Shown here: positions 1 through 10,835 of the stretch, piece by piece | Layout of the letters: each line of letters starts with the position of its first letter | Numbering within the stretch: the first letter of the stretch is position 1 | Assembly (NCBI GenBank): GCA_946811695.1 | Contig: OX328131.1 | Coordinates: 6,699,826 to 6,763,825 of the forward strand | Length of the DNA: 64,000 nucleotides | Reading direction: 5' to 3' | From: Gonocerus acuteangulatus | Taxonomy: Eukaryota > Arthropoda > Insecta > Hemiptera > Coreidae | Translations under genes and position numbers: made by a program | Notes under the pieces: model-generated | The model's database searches: none | What the model saw: the letters and a program-made list of their open reading frames with translations, nothing else | What the model was told of the DNA's origin: nothing

Positions 1-797
1 GCATTGAGAACAGCTAGGATTACAAAGAGAGCTCCACCTTCCTCCGAGATGAGAAAGGTCACATTTCAAAGTAGACATGTTAAAGTAAAGATTAGAACTA
101 AAATCCTCTGCCTTTATCTGCCTATCCGATCATAATACCAGAAAGAAAGTAAAGGATTAGAGTAGGCCTTTATTTGTTGCACTATATAGATTACTGTATT
201 GGCTCATTTTTTTTGTCGATATCGAAACGCATACCCTCTAATTATTTTTAAACTATTTAGACTTACTTAAATACACAATTTTATTTTTCTACGTCAACAG
301 TAACCTTTGCCGACTTGGCTCTGAAAATTTTGAAAATTGCTGTTTTTAACCCCTTCCATTATGTGAAGTATTTCTATTTAAGAAAAATAATAAAAAAAAA
401 AGAAAGTTCGTAAATACATAATTATTTATTAAAAGAACGTAAAATTACAGATCAGCAAGGACTTTTCCTTTTAAAAGTCCTTTTTTTACAGTCTGGATAC
501 AGATTTCTGTGCTCTTGCACGGACCCTGGAAAATATTGTTTTTGCTCTTCTTTTGCAGTGATCAAGACATGAAAATTTTGCACAAGTTTTACACCTCTCT
601 CAGCTGTATCGTTTACTGCTCATAAAGAAAGAACCTTCCTTTTTGCCTGTTAATAGGCAACATCTTCTTCCCACGTAGAAATGGGGTTCTGAAGGAAATT
701 CTCATCAATGTTTAATCGAGGAAATAGTTTTGTGATGATTCCAGACACAAAAGCACTTAATGGTATTCCTGCGGCAATAAATAAGGTAATACTATAA
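1..797. other. AT-rich stretch without a recognised gene
   Basis: No convincing gene or RNA is visible. A short perfect foldback lies at 457-482 (AAGGACTTTT against its complement around a CCTT-like centre). The minus strand from 797 to 650 is open and hydrophobic, and is treated separately as a possible interrupted exon. Confidence 0.5.
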
Positions 798-810
798 GGC
801 AGGCCACACA

Positions 811-910
811 CTATGAGGTAGACCGGACAGGTGCACCGGACAGGTATACCCGTGAGGTGCACCTGTCCGGTCTACCTGTGACCCACACTGTTGAGGTGTA
901 CCGGACAGGT
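811..910. repeat. Harbinger subterminal repeat cluster (ACCGGACAGGT)
   Basis: The 11-mer ACCGGACAGGT occurs at 822-832, 835-845 and 900-910, and in reverse at 861-871; a GAGGTGCACCTGTCC segment between them is partly palindromic. The right end repeats the motif in reverse within about 1690-1720. Clusters like this are typical transposase or MADF/Myb binding sites; that role is inferred. Confidence 0.7.
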
Positions 911-925
911 TTGTCAGTCTTTAAC

Positions 926-1273
926 ATGGATCCTCCAGGAGATGATCTACTTTATCTCTCTCTATTTGCAGTAATATTTGAGGCACGTAAAAACAAACGA
1001 AAAAAACGCAAACAATGGTGTAAGGAATGGTTGCAGAGAAGAAATGAATTCACCCATATCAATCTGCTGAACGAATTAAGAGATGAACCAACAGATTATC
1101 TCAATTATCTGCGCATGAACGAATCAGTTTACATAGAGTTATTGTCACTTGTATCTCCTTTCATTAAGAAGAAATATACACAAATGAGGGCCGCTATATC
1201 TCCACACGAAAAACTAACAGCTACTTTGGGAATCTTGAGGAGTCAATTTTCCTCTACTCCTTCCGAATATTAG
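926..1273 (+). pseudogene. PIF/Harbinger transposase, N-terminal fragment
   Basis: The ATG at 926 begins MDPPGDDLLYLSLFAVIFEA, followed by a basic KNKRKKRKQW segment. Next comes the pattern usual in Harbinger transposases before the nuclease domain: L-L-N-E-L, D-Y-L-N-Y-L-R-M, LVSPFIKKKYTQMRAAISP and EKLTATLGILRS. Similarity ends near 1243 and the frame stops at 1273 in sequence that belongs to the MADF gene. Complete Harbinger transposases are several hundred residues long and carry a DDE domain, of which nothing remains here. It cannot be catalytic. The start was chosen as the first ATG after the left subterminal repeats. Confidence 0.75.
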
Positions 1274-1475
1274 ATCGAAAACTATTAATTTTACTTTTAG
1301 CCATACTCTCGTTTGCATTTGGATATATTTCCTGCAGTTTGTATACTAATTTGCGATATGCAGCATCCCTTTTATTTCTATTGTGAAAATCATCGTCTTT
1401 TATTTTCCATAAACATGGTTCATTTTTATAAATTTCGATGAAATCACTAAGAACTTCGTTAATTTTATGAGACAT
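1254..1475 (-). CDS. MADF-domain protein of a Harbinger element
   Basis: The ATG on minus at 1475 gives a 73-residue protein starting MSHKINEVLSDFIEIYK. It has the MADF pattern: F-I-E-x-Y-x-x-x-P-C-L-W-K, then D-D-D-F-H-N-R-N-K-R-D-A-A-Y-R-K-L, then I-Y-P-N-A and K-S-K-I-N-S-F-R-S-N-I-R-K-E. In PIF/Harbinger elements this accessory protein binds the transposon ends and brings the transposase to the nucleus; that is family knowledge. The protein stops right after the MADF core, so a C-terminal part may be lost. It converges tail to tail with the transposase fragment, overlapping by about 20 bp. Whether it is expressed is unknown. Confidence 0.7.
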   Translation of the reverse strand: MSHKINEVLSDFIEIYKNEPCLWKIKDDDFHNRNKRDAAYRKLVYKLQEIYPNANESMAKSKINSFRSNIRKE

Positions 1476-1901
1476 TTTACACTTTAAACTGATTCCATAA
1501 ATAAATAAATAAAAAGGCCACAACGGTAAAACAAATCAACACAAATCAGAGTTGCAGAAAACTGAGACCTCATCAGGTACACCTGACAACCCCCACACAC
1601 ACATGAGGTCAGGTGGAAATAATCGAATTTTCATCAGGTGTGAGGTCGCCGGAAAGGGTAGAGTGGGGGTAGTAAAGTTCCGCCACAGACACCCGTCCGG
1701 TCTACCTGTCCGGTCTACCTCATAGTCTGTGGCGGCCCTAAGAAATAAAACCATGTATTCCCACATAGCATACAATTATTGAGACACATCTCCATTCGAT
1801 GGAATGTATCAGTTCCCAGAAACATACAATTTATCTTTTTAAAAAGTTACCATGTTACTCTTGGTTTATTCATAAACTTCATCGTGTAAGAGTAATAAAA
1901 G

Positions 1902-2060
1902 TCCGACTCGCAGGAACTGCAGCATCTTAGCGCGGTTCCGTTCATGTCCCTAGTGCCATTTGATAAGCTTAGAAAAGAAATAAACTTATTTTTTTTTTTT
2001 TTTATATATCTCGTGAAAATTGTCAAAATTCTCTCGAACATCTCGAATAAAAGTGATAGA
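1902..2060 (+). mobile_element. HINE-1 (DINE-1-like) 5'-end fragment
   Basis: It begins with the family start AAGTCCGACTCGCAGGAA, continues through the subterminal motif TTAGCGCGGTTCC and the CCCTAGTGCCATTTG segment, then decays into T-rich and TATATA sequence. The same start recurs near 30747, 32164, 36666, 37724 and 45091, and inverted near 38330. Confidence 0.65.
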
Positions 2061-3399
2061 TATTAAGGCGTCAGGGACACCGACAGTAGCTAACTTATAC
2101 AAAGAAGCGGAAATTACACAATCCGGCTCTAATTCTAAAGCAAAGCTCTATAAATCAATACAAAATATGCCTAATAAAGCCTTTCTAGTGGATACAGAAG
2201 CATGGGCATATATGAGGGGTGGGGCTGCAGCCCCTCCCGAAATTTTGAATTGATGATAAAAACTTCTCGTAAAACCCTTAAAAATAAACTAAATAAGATC
2301 ACTTAGTTCATAAAACATATTTTATTTTACGTGTAATAGCGTTTTAGTTGCCTAAAACTATTCCAAGCTCTAAATATTTAGTATTCCATACCCTGGAAAT
2401 GGTCTCAGCCCCCCCCCCCGAAATTGTTTTTATATACGCCCATGTACAGAAGGATCAAGAAGAAGTACACAAGATTGAGTAGAGTGCTCTGCCTAGTATA
2501 GCCTATATAGAATAATATGCCGAATAAAACCTATCTAGTAAATGCACAAGGACAAATAAAAGTCTTGACGAATAACAAGTCAAGAAAAAAAACTTTATTT
2601 AACAAAATAAAACAAAGTTTAGTTGCCCAACTACAATAGAATAATATACCTAATTAAGTCTATGGAGCAGACACAAATGGACCAAAAACAAGTCTTGTGG
2701 AATATTGTTTTTTTTCTAATTAAATACTTTTTATCAATATTTAGTATATAACCTTTGTTGAAAACTATTGATTGCTAATTGATGAATCGGTTTACAACTA
2801 AGTAGTCTTTATGAATATTTAGTATATAACCTATGTTTGGATCTCTGTTTTGGGGTGCTCTCCGCCTAGGCTTTGTATTTGTGTCGGCAGATACCTGGGG
2901 TATATTTACAGCTCTTGAGGATTAACTCTTAGCAGGTAAATTTCCTGCGGCCCCTTGTGTTCTACGGGCATTGAACCGCCATATTCGCTCATAGTATCTA
3001 ACCGTTGTGAAGTTTATTTTTTGGATTTAGGACTTAATATACATATGTAGACTAAATCATAGCAACAAGTAATCCTCCGTCGTCGGTTCATAACTATGTA
3101 GACTCGCTAATGTTATCCAATCTTAGACACATCGTATTTAAAATCCACAGCAAAAACACGATATTTCATCAGAATTCCCTGCTGAATAAAACTTATATAG
3201 AATAATATGCAAAATAAAGCCTATCTAGTGGATAAAAATAGAGGACAAAAGCCGTTCGTGGTGGTAGAAAATCTTAAAAGTATTTCGCTAAGAAATCTCC
3301 GAAATATTGTCACTAATTTTACGTATCCTGTTTTATAGCCAAATAGATTTATATTCTATAATCAATAAGAAAAACCTACCAACAATAAAAAACTATGGG
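2061..3399. other. AT-rich intergenic sequence with short dispersed repeats
   Basis: No gene is seen. A short phrase like AATAAAGCCTATCTAGTGGA recurs in diverged form near 2170, 2520, 2640 and 3205, suggesting an old tandem or dispersed repeat. A C-run lies at about 2409-2420. Confidence 0.4.
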
Positions 3400-4490
3400 T
3401 AACAGATGAAAATAGGGAATACCAAGAATAATTCTAAAGAACGAAATCAACACCAGTACTGTAATCTAGATATTCATTCGGCATCTTCGAATTCTAACAA
3501 ACAAAATATTGATTCTAATTATACGTATCCTGTTTTATTGACAAATACATTTGACTACTATAAGCAATTAAAAACACTAGGGAATATGCCAAAGAACTCG
3601 GAGTAGGAGCCTCGACAGTTTCAAGACATTTGAAGGAAATCGACAAATCCAAAACTGACATTTCATACGGTACAGCCTGATATATTTTTAACAATGAATT
3701 GTATTTCTTATTTTAATTAATCTGTTTTATTGTCAAATACATTATCCAACTTTAAGCAATTAAAAAATAACAAGGAATAAAAACAAACAAAAAGAACCGT
3801 TCGAATAAACGAAATCAATTACTTCAAAGTTTAAGCACTTATTTCTCCGATTGACATAGCCTAATCAAAAATTGTTTCAGAATCTTTTTTGTAGAACATT
3901 TAGTAAGCTTTCGCATGGTAACCCTCCGTTTACCAATATTCCTAACCGTCTTCGAGATATTAGGGAATGTATACGAAGTTCCCAAAACATTTTATGTCTG
4001 TTAATAAAATATTTTATTCTAATCCTTCCTTAGCTCCAAACGTAACCAAAATTTTAACATATTAGTGTTGATGAAATTCAAACATGCAGAAAATGTTTCA
4101 ACTGAATCCCATAATTTTAAGTATCAAAATCAAAGACAAAAAGAACAGTTCGAATAAGCGAAATCAATCACTTTAAAGTTTTAAGCACTTATTTCTCCGA
4201 TTGACATCGCCTAATCAAAACTTTCATTAGAACCTTTTTTGTAGAGCATTTAGTAAGCTTTTTTATGCCTGTTAATAAAATATTTTATTCTAACCCTTCC
4301 TTAACTCCAAACGCAACCAAAATTTCAACATATTCGTTTTAATGAAAGTAGAACATGCAGATAATGTTTCAACTGAATCCTGTGATTGTAAGTACCCAAA
4401 CCAAAAACGGTATTCAAAAACTATTTTTCCAATTTTCTCGAAAACTGTTAAAGCTATCGCCTTGAAAATGGTTTCATTCGTTTTCCTAGC

Positions 4491-4494
<4 letters not shown>
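3400..4494 (+). mobile_element. HINE-1 body segments ending at a TA microsatellite
   Basis: Two overlapping copies of the HINE-1 internal sequence are visible, marked by ACTTATTTCTCCGATTGACA (near 3838 and 4188), CTTTTTTGTAGAGCATTTAG and GGTTTCATTCGTTTTCCTAG just before 4494. The block 3406-3560 also matches 38981-39145 closely. It joins HINE-2 sequence through the TA run. Confidence 0.6.
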
Positions 4495-4552
<58 letters not shown>

Positions 4553-5619
4553 CTGTTAACACGATAGTGGCCAGAGTTTTTGTTTTTTCGTCACGAAACT
4601 TGGTATATAGCATTCAATTAGCAAACGATTGAACGAGTTCGTTAACCACCAAAGTCGGTCCACCGGAAGGGGGGGTTTACCCCGAACCCAAAACACTAAT
4701 TACACTATGTCAGCCGTAATATTTGTAATATTTCAACGAAACTTGGTATTCGCAGTGGTAATATAGAGGGAAAAGTGAGACATAAAAATGAACTAAATCG
4801 GTTCATTAGAAGGGGGGGGGGGTTTACTCCGGACCCACAATACCAATTCGCCACTACCAGCCGTGATTTTTGGTATATTTCGACGAAACTCGGTATTCGT
4901 AGTGGTAATCCACAGGTAAATATGTGTTGTAAAAATAAACTAAATCGGTTCATTAGGAGGGGGGGTTTACTCCGGACCCACAATACCAATTCGCCACTAC
5001 CAGACGTGATTTTTGGTATATTTCGACGAAAGTCGGTATTCGTAGTGTTTATCTACAGGTAAATATGTGTTGTAAAAATAAACTAAATCGGTTCATTAGA
5101 AGGGGGGGGGTTTACTCGGGACCCAAATTCCTAATATACCGCTCGTAACCTCATACCGGTCGTAATTTCTGCAGTATTGTAACGAAACGCGGTATACGTC
5201 GTGGGTAACTCATGAGAAAGATGTGTTGTAAAAATGAGCTGAATCGGTCAATCGGAAAGCGGGGGTTTAATTTGTAATATATTTTAATAGAAAAGCCCGC
5301 CACACGTAGGTTCACAAAGCCGCCGCAAGGACCGCTTTCTACCACTAGAGTGACTGTATCCTGTTTCTGCGTTAGATCAAAATACGATAATATGAGGCTT
5401 TTTGTATTTATTACGTAGTGTAATAGGTACCATGTGTAAACGTAACTCTGGAAGCAAATTAATAATTGATCAGTTACTCATTACAAATTTAAAAGAGAAC
5501 TATTCATGTTTTTATTTTATTTATGTAGGATATTTTAAGCAAATTGTTCTGGAAAGCAGTCTACACTACCCGAATTCTGAGGAAAGTGCTTAGTTATGCA
5601 GCTCCTGCGTGACGGACTT
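4495..5619 (-). mobile_element. HINE-2 copy in reverse orientation, fused to HINE-1 at (TA)n
   Basis: This is the reverse complement of the HINE-2 at 10832-12241. It has the outer end GTGACGGACTT up to 5619, the 12-bp subterminal motif GAGGAAAGTGCT at 5579-5590, then tandem blocks of about 120-150 bp around TTTACTCCGGACCCA (4680-5260), the ACACGATAGTGGCCAGAG segment, and a TA run at about 4495-4549. Beyond the TA run the HINE-2 3' end is replaced by HINE-1 sequence, so the copy is chimeric. Confidence 0.65.
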
Positions 5620-8030
5620 TTCTAAAAAGATTTCATCTTCCTGTATTTATCTACACTCCCTAACCATCCCTGGTTCACTTTGTTTTTCTAAAAAGATTTC
5701 ATCTTCCTCTATTTATCTACACTTCCTAACCATCCCTGGTTCTCTTTGTTTTTCTAAAAAGATTTCATCTTCCTCTATTTATCTACACTTCCTAACCATC
5801 CCTGGTTCTCTTTGTTTTTCTAAAAAGATTTCATCTTCCTCTATTTATTTACACTTCCTAACCATCCCTGGTTCTCTTTGTTTTTCTAAAAAGATTTCAT
5901 CTTCCTCTATTTATTTACACTTCCTAACCATCCCTGGTTCTCTTTGTTTTTCTAAAAAGATTTCATCTTCCTCTATTTATCTACACTTCCTAACCATCCC
6001 TGGTTCTCTTTGTTTTTCTAAAAAGATTTCATCTTCCTCTATTTATCTACACTTCCTAACCATCCCTGGTTCTCTTTGTTTTTCTAAAAAGATTTCATCT
6101 TCCTCAATTTATCTACACTTCCTAACCATCCCTGGTTCTCTTTGTTTTTCTAAAAAGATTTCATCTTCCTCTATTTATTTACACTTCCTAACCATCCCTG
6201 GTTCTCTTTGTTTTTCTAAAAAGATTTCATCTTCCTCTATTTATTTACACTTCCTAACCATCCCTGGTTCTCTTTGTTTTTCTAAAAAGATTTCATCTTC
6301 CTCTATTTATCTACACTTCCTAACCATCCCTGGTTCTCTTTGTTTTTCTAAAAAGATTTCATCTTCCTCTATTTATCTACACTTCCTAACCATCCCTGGT
6401 TCTCTTTGTTTTTCTAAAAAGATTTCATCTTCCTCTATTTATTTACACTTCCTAACCATCCCTGGTTCTCTTTGTTTTTCTAAAAAGATTTCATCTTCCT
6501 CTATTTATTTACACTTCCTAACCATCCCTGGTTCTCTTTGTTTTTCTAAAAAGATTTCATCTTCCTCAATTTATCTACACTTCCTAACCATCCCTGGTTC
6601 TCTTTGTTTTTCTAAAAAGATTTCATCTTCCTCTATTTATCTACACTTCCTAACCATCCCTGGTTCTCTTTGTTTTTCTAAAAAGATTTCATCTTCCTCT
6701 ATTTATCTACACTTCCTAACCATCCCTGGTTCTCTTTGTTTTTCTAAAAAGATTTCATCTTCCTCTATTTATCTACACTTCCTAACCATCCCTGGTTCTC
6801 TTTGTTTTTCTAAAAAGATTTCATCTTCCTCAATTTATCTACACTTCCTAACCATCCCTGGTTCTCTTTGTTTTTCTAAAAAGATTTCATCTTCCTCTAT
6901 TTATTTACACTTCCTAACCATCCCTGGTTCTCTTTGTTTTTCTAAAAAGATTTCATCTTCCTCTATTTATTTACACTTCCTAACCATCCCTGGTTCTCTT
7001 TGTTTTTCTAAAAAGATTTCATCTTCCTCTATTTATCTACACTTCCTAACCATCCCTGGTTCTCTTTGTTTTTCTAAAAAGATTTCATCTTCCTCTATTT
7101 ATCTACACTTCCTAACCATCCCTGGTTCTCTTTGTTTTTCTAAAAAGATTTCATCTTCCTCTATTTACCTACACTTCCTAACCATCCCTGGTTCTCTTTG
7201 TTTTTCTAAAAAGATTTCATCTTCCTCTATTTATCTACACTTCCTAACCATCCCTGGTTCTCTTTGTTTTTCTAAAAAGATTTCATCTTCCTCAATTTAT
7301 CTACACTTCCTAACCATCCCTGGTTCTCTTTGTTTTTCTAAAAAGATTTCATCTTCCTCTATTTATCTACACTTCCTAACCATCCCTGGTTCTCTTTGTT
7401 TTTCTAAAAAGATTTCATCTTCCTCTATTTATTTACACTTCCTAACCATCCCTGGTTCTCTTTGTTTTTCTAAAAAGATTTCATCTTCCTCTATTTATCT
7501 ACACTTCCTAACCATCCCTGGTTCTCTTTGTTTTTCTAAAAAGATTTCATCTTCCTCTATTTATTTACACTTCCTAACCATCCCTGGTTCTCTTTGTTTT
7601 TCTAAAAAGATTTCATCTTCCTCTATTTATCTACACTTCCTAACCATCCCTGGTTCTCTTTGTTTTTCTAAAAAGATTTCATCTTCCTCTATTTATTTAC
7701 ACTTCCTAACCATCCCTGGTTCTCTTTGTTTTTCTAAAAAGATTTCATCTTCCTCTATTTACCTACGCTTCCTAACCATCCCTGGTTCTCTTTGTTTTTC
7801 TTAAAAGATTTCATCTTCCTCTATTTATCTACACTTCCTAACCATCCCTGGTTCTCTTTGTTTTTCAAAAAAGATTTCATGTTCCTCTATTTATCTACAT
7901 TTCCTAACCATCCCTGGTTCTCTTTGTTTTTCTAAAAAGATTTCATCTTCCTCTATTTATCTACACTTCCTAACCATCCCTGGTTCTCTTTGTTTTTCTA
8001 AAAAGATTTCATCTTACTCTATTTCCATCC
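5620..8030. repeat. 66-bp minisatellite, about 36 copies
   Basis: The unit reads TTTCTAAAAAGATTTCATCT, then TCCTCTATTTATCTACACTT, then CCTAACCATCCCTGGTTC and TCTTTG. Copies differ mainly at one place: ATTTATCTA, ATTTATTTA, or CTCAATTTATC. These variants form short runs (pairs of each type), hinting at multi-unit amplification. Because 66 is divisible by 3, the array leaves a 731-codon open frame; nothing supports it as a protein. The last units degrade after about 7800. Confidence 0.9.
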
Positions 8031-8761
8031 ATTCCAAAGCATTAGCGTGTGGTTTATCGAATAAATTGTATAAATTATTTTGAAAGCCCTCCTATCGGCG
8101 CTTTTTTTTGGGGGGGGGATTTTTTTTTTGCAACTCTCTCCAAGCATAGCGAAGAACCACAAGTTGTTTTACATATTTAAGTATAGCTCTGATAGGGATT
8201 ATAGCTTTTTCCCAGAATATAATACACTCAACGAGTGTATGTTAAAACATTTGCGAATGTTAAAAACTATTACTGCCAAAATTTGAAAGTCAGATGGTAA
8301 CTTTGAACCTGTTATTTGATATTTCACGTAACCAACTACGAAAATATTTTTTTTTAATGCTTCTTAATTGTACTATCATCTTCTAAGTGTAAAACAATAT
8401 GTTTTAATCAAGAGAATAACAGAGAACAACCGATAAATACGGCTAGTACGCGCAGCTATTATCAAACGCAACCTGTATGGCCAGGTTTATGGAACTCGGT
8501 ACGGGTTATCCTACTCCGAATAAGGTAAACATTTATTTTCGACTGTTTTAGGAGTGAATGAACCAAATTAGGACCTATGCATTTGAAAATCGAAACTTTG
8601 AAAAATAAGGGACACCCTAACATGTCCCACGTCAAAACACTTCAATTCGAGTTCATTCTAGGTGCTAATGTTGTTTAGTCATGAGCTTTCATGAGTTAAA
8701 GTGAAATACCGCGATTTGTGTGACAGCTTGTAGGGTGGTACAAACTTTGACGTATTACTTC
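8031..8761. other. AT-rich sequence without recognised gene
   Basis: No gene or repeat family is recognised. It includes a T/G homopolymer region at 8102-8130 and ends in the target site of the LINE insertion. Confidence 0.4.
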
Positions 8762-8771
8762 AACAAAACCA

Positions 8772-8775
<4 letters not shown>

Positions 8776-8808
<33 letters not shown>

Positions 8809-9847
8809 ATGTTTATTGAATAAAAGACAACGATTACAATTACACGTGTGTACCACTATACCACACAAACACTCTATTTCTAGGATTAACACACTGCAGT
8901 GTTTAAAATAAAGTCTATCACTTATCTATAAGGGAAAAATGACACAAAAACCCTGACTTATACTACTAACTACTAAGACACATCATATAATGATAATATA
9001 AATTAACGATAACTAAAATAATTAATGATAAATAATATTTAATTACAATGATAATGATAATAATTATTTGAAGAGATATTACACTGATAAGTAATAGGAG
9101 AGGTAATAATAATAGATAATAATAGTAATAATAATAATAATAATAATTAATAATTACTAGACATAAAACTAACTGAGCAAACTATATTCATTAAAGACTG
9201 ATTGTAGAAGAGCTGTGTTAATGTTTACAGCTTAGTACCTAAAGCTATCTGCTAGTCCTAGCTATGAGATAATAGGAGTAGAGATCAGTATACTATATAT
9301 ACCACCTAGTGCTTACATATTTACTTTTCAGTAGTCCTGTTCATAAGGATGTGGTTAGTACGTTTGTGCACGTATCTTTTACTTGATGTTTTGGTGTAGT
9401 TACCTATTTCTTTTATCAGTGGATTCCTGCTTTTCCTACATCTTTGAAAGAAACTATACGTAAGTTTATATATATATTTTTTTATGTATGGTATTTTCGT
9501 TTCAGTGTGCATTTTTGAGATTTTTGTATAGAACGGGTAGTTATTGGTTATTCTGAGACACTTGTTTTGAAATATTTGTATTTTCTGCAAATTTGATTTT
9601 GATATAAAGCTGAATGCAGGGCAAGCGTATGATAATACAGGTCTTATTATTGATTTAAATAGGAGTAGTTTATTAGATGGGCTCAGTGAGGACTTCTTGT
9701 TGAAATATGGATATATTCTACAGAGAGTTTTGTTAGCTTTATCGCAAATATAATTAACATGTTGTGCAAAATTTAGTCTGCTGTCTAAGTTGACCCCTAG
9801 ATACTTAATGTTTTTCTCCCATGGGATTATAATGTTATTATAAGAAG
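8776..9847 (-). mobile_element. 5'-truncated Jockey-type LINE with 14-bp target duplication
   Basis: The insertion is flanked by the same 14 bases, AACAAAACCACCCT, at 8762-8775 and 9848-9861. Its 3' end is a poly(T) on plus (poly(A) of the element) at 8776-8798, followed by an AT-rich 3' UTR with a TAA/TAATAA tract near 9120-9150, then RT coding up to the truncation point. This is a textbook product of target-primed reverse transcription. Confidence 0.85.
9321..9847 (-). pseudogene. Jockey LINE reverse transcriptase, C-terminal part
   Basis: Minus-strand coding is open from the truncation at 9847 to the stop at 9321, about 175 codons. Motifs in order are P-W-E-K-N-I-K-Y-L-G-V-N-L-D-S-R-L-N-F (the usual IKYLGV...LD box after the RT palm), FKSIIRPVLSYACPAF (thumb region), LQKIQIFQNKCLRI, then P-Y-I-K-K-Y and RNPLI near the C-terminus. 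No RNase H domain follows, which fits the Jockey clade. The first ATG inside it, at 9590, is not a real start. The catalytic palm is absent, so it is a dead fragment, though the retained part has no internal stop. Confidence 0.8.
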
Positions 9848-9861
9848 AACAAAACCACCCT

Positions 9862-10835
9862 GAATTAATTTAAATATACATTTAAAATACTTGTTGCAAC
9901 TTCTTAATCTATATAGAAAATCTCAAAAAAGTTTAACGCCCCAATAGGCTTTCATTTTTCCATTAGCTCTTCAATTTAATTCAAAATGCCCATAAAAAAG
10001 TTGAAATTAATGTATTGATGTTTTCTTGATCAAAATCAAAGTAATATTCCTGAAATTTTAAATTACAAATGAACCAATATTTTTAAATTCTTTATATCAA
10101 ACGTTTTATATGAGGTGTTAAAGTATCCAACAAAATAAGTTTCAATTGTTCGAAAAAACAATAGCCGCAATCTGTCCGACAAACGCAAACCCTCTTTTCG
10201 AACGGGCGATAGTCTGCAGGCGGCAATTTTTAATCTAGAACGAAATACTAAAATTATTCTGAAAGAAGAAGGTTAAAGCTTGTAAAGTACGTAGGGTTTT
10301 TAAGAAATATTAATTTCTCCGAAAATGGTGAACAATTATTCATTTTATATTAATAAATCCATCGAAAATCGGTCATAAAATCGTTATAATTCAATGAATC
10401 TAAAAAAATATCAGCAAATATCATTAGAAAGCTGCAGTTAAAATTTGAAGCTGATCGGGCAAAAATTGACGACGCCAGAGTATCGCCCGATTTGAAAAAC
10501 ATATTGTTGAGAAAATTACGTTTAATGTTTCAAAAGTTATTTTCCCCCTAATTAATTTTTTCTTCATACTGTTTTGTAACGAAGATGAAAAAATGGCTTT
10601 TAATATTTAATTGTATTAAAGGAGGACCAAAAAAAACAAACGTAACAATTAAAAAGAGACCAATCGAAGCTCGCTCAAAAGATTATCTTCAAACCAGCAT
10701 CGTGTTCACTCTGCATCGGTACTTCACTCGGAAAATCGTATTTTTTGCCAATTTAAAAAATGTTTGATTGAATAAACACTCTTGGATATAATTTTAAATT
10801 AGTTAAGGAAGAATTTCAGCCTATTATAAAAAAGT
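9862..10835. repeat. dispersed repeat, copy 1 of 2 (other copy 26785-27600)
   Basis: From about 9995 this matches 26785-27600 in the same orientation, including GGGCGATAGTCTGCAGGCGG, AAGTACGTAGGGTTTTT, AATAAATCCATCGAAAATCG, GACGCCAGAGTATCGCCCG and CGGAAAATCGTAT. The copies differ by scattered substitutions and small indels. No coding is recognised; superfamily unknown. Confidence 0.7.

Larger units (their letters stand above)
798..1738. mobile_element. PIF/Harbinger DNA transposon remnant, 941 bp, with TAA target duplication
   Basis: The element is flanked by TAA at 795-797 and TAA at 1739-1741, the 3-bp TWA-type duplication of PIF/Harbinger. The ends are inverted: 798-818 against the complement of 1718-1738 share CCACA-ACTATGAGG, followed on both sides by GTAGACCGGACAGGT. 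It holds the two genes that define the superfamily, facing each other: an N-terminal transposase fragment on plus and a MADF DNA-binding protein on minus. The DDE catalytic part of the transposase is missing, so the two genes meet near 1250 and the copy is an internally deleted, non-autonomous derivative. Confidence 0.8.
650..1830 (-). pseudogene. possible membrane-protein exon interrupted by the Harbinger insertion
   Basis: On the minus strand, the segment 1830-1742 joins 797-650 in one frame if the 941-bp element and one TAA copy are removed, giving about 79 codons without a stop. The joined frame has two hydrophobic stretches (around GFISYSITLFIAAGIPL and AFVSGIITKLF) and an acidic tail ending in WEEDVAY before a stop at 650. 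A TAA stop lies directly upstream at 1831-1833, so if this is a real exon its 5' edge would be a splice acceptor near 1830; no strong acceptor is obvious. I do not recognise the protein. It may be chance, since the region is AT-rich. Confidence 0.22.

Noticed and set aside
5609..7804. 731-codon open frame across the 66-bp array
   Set aside because: The frame follows from a unit length divisible by three. There is no start context, domain or independent support; the starting codon is not ATG.
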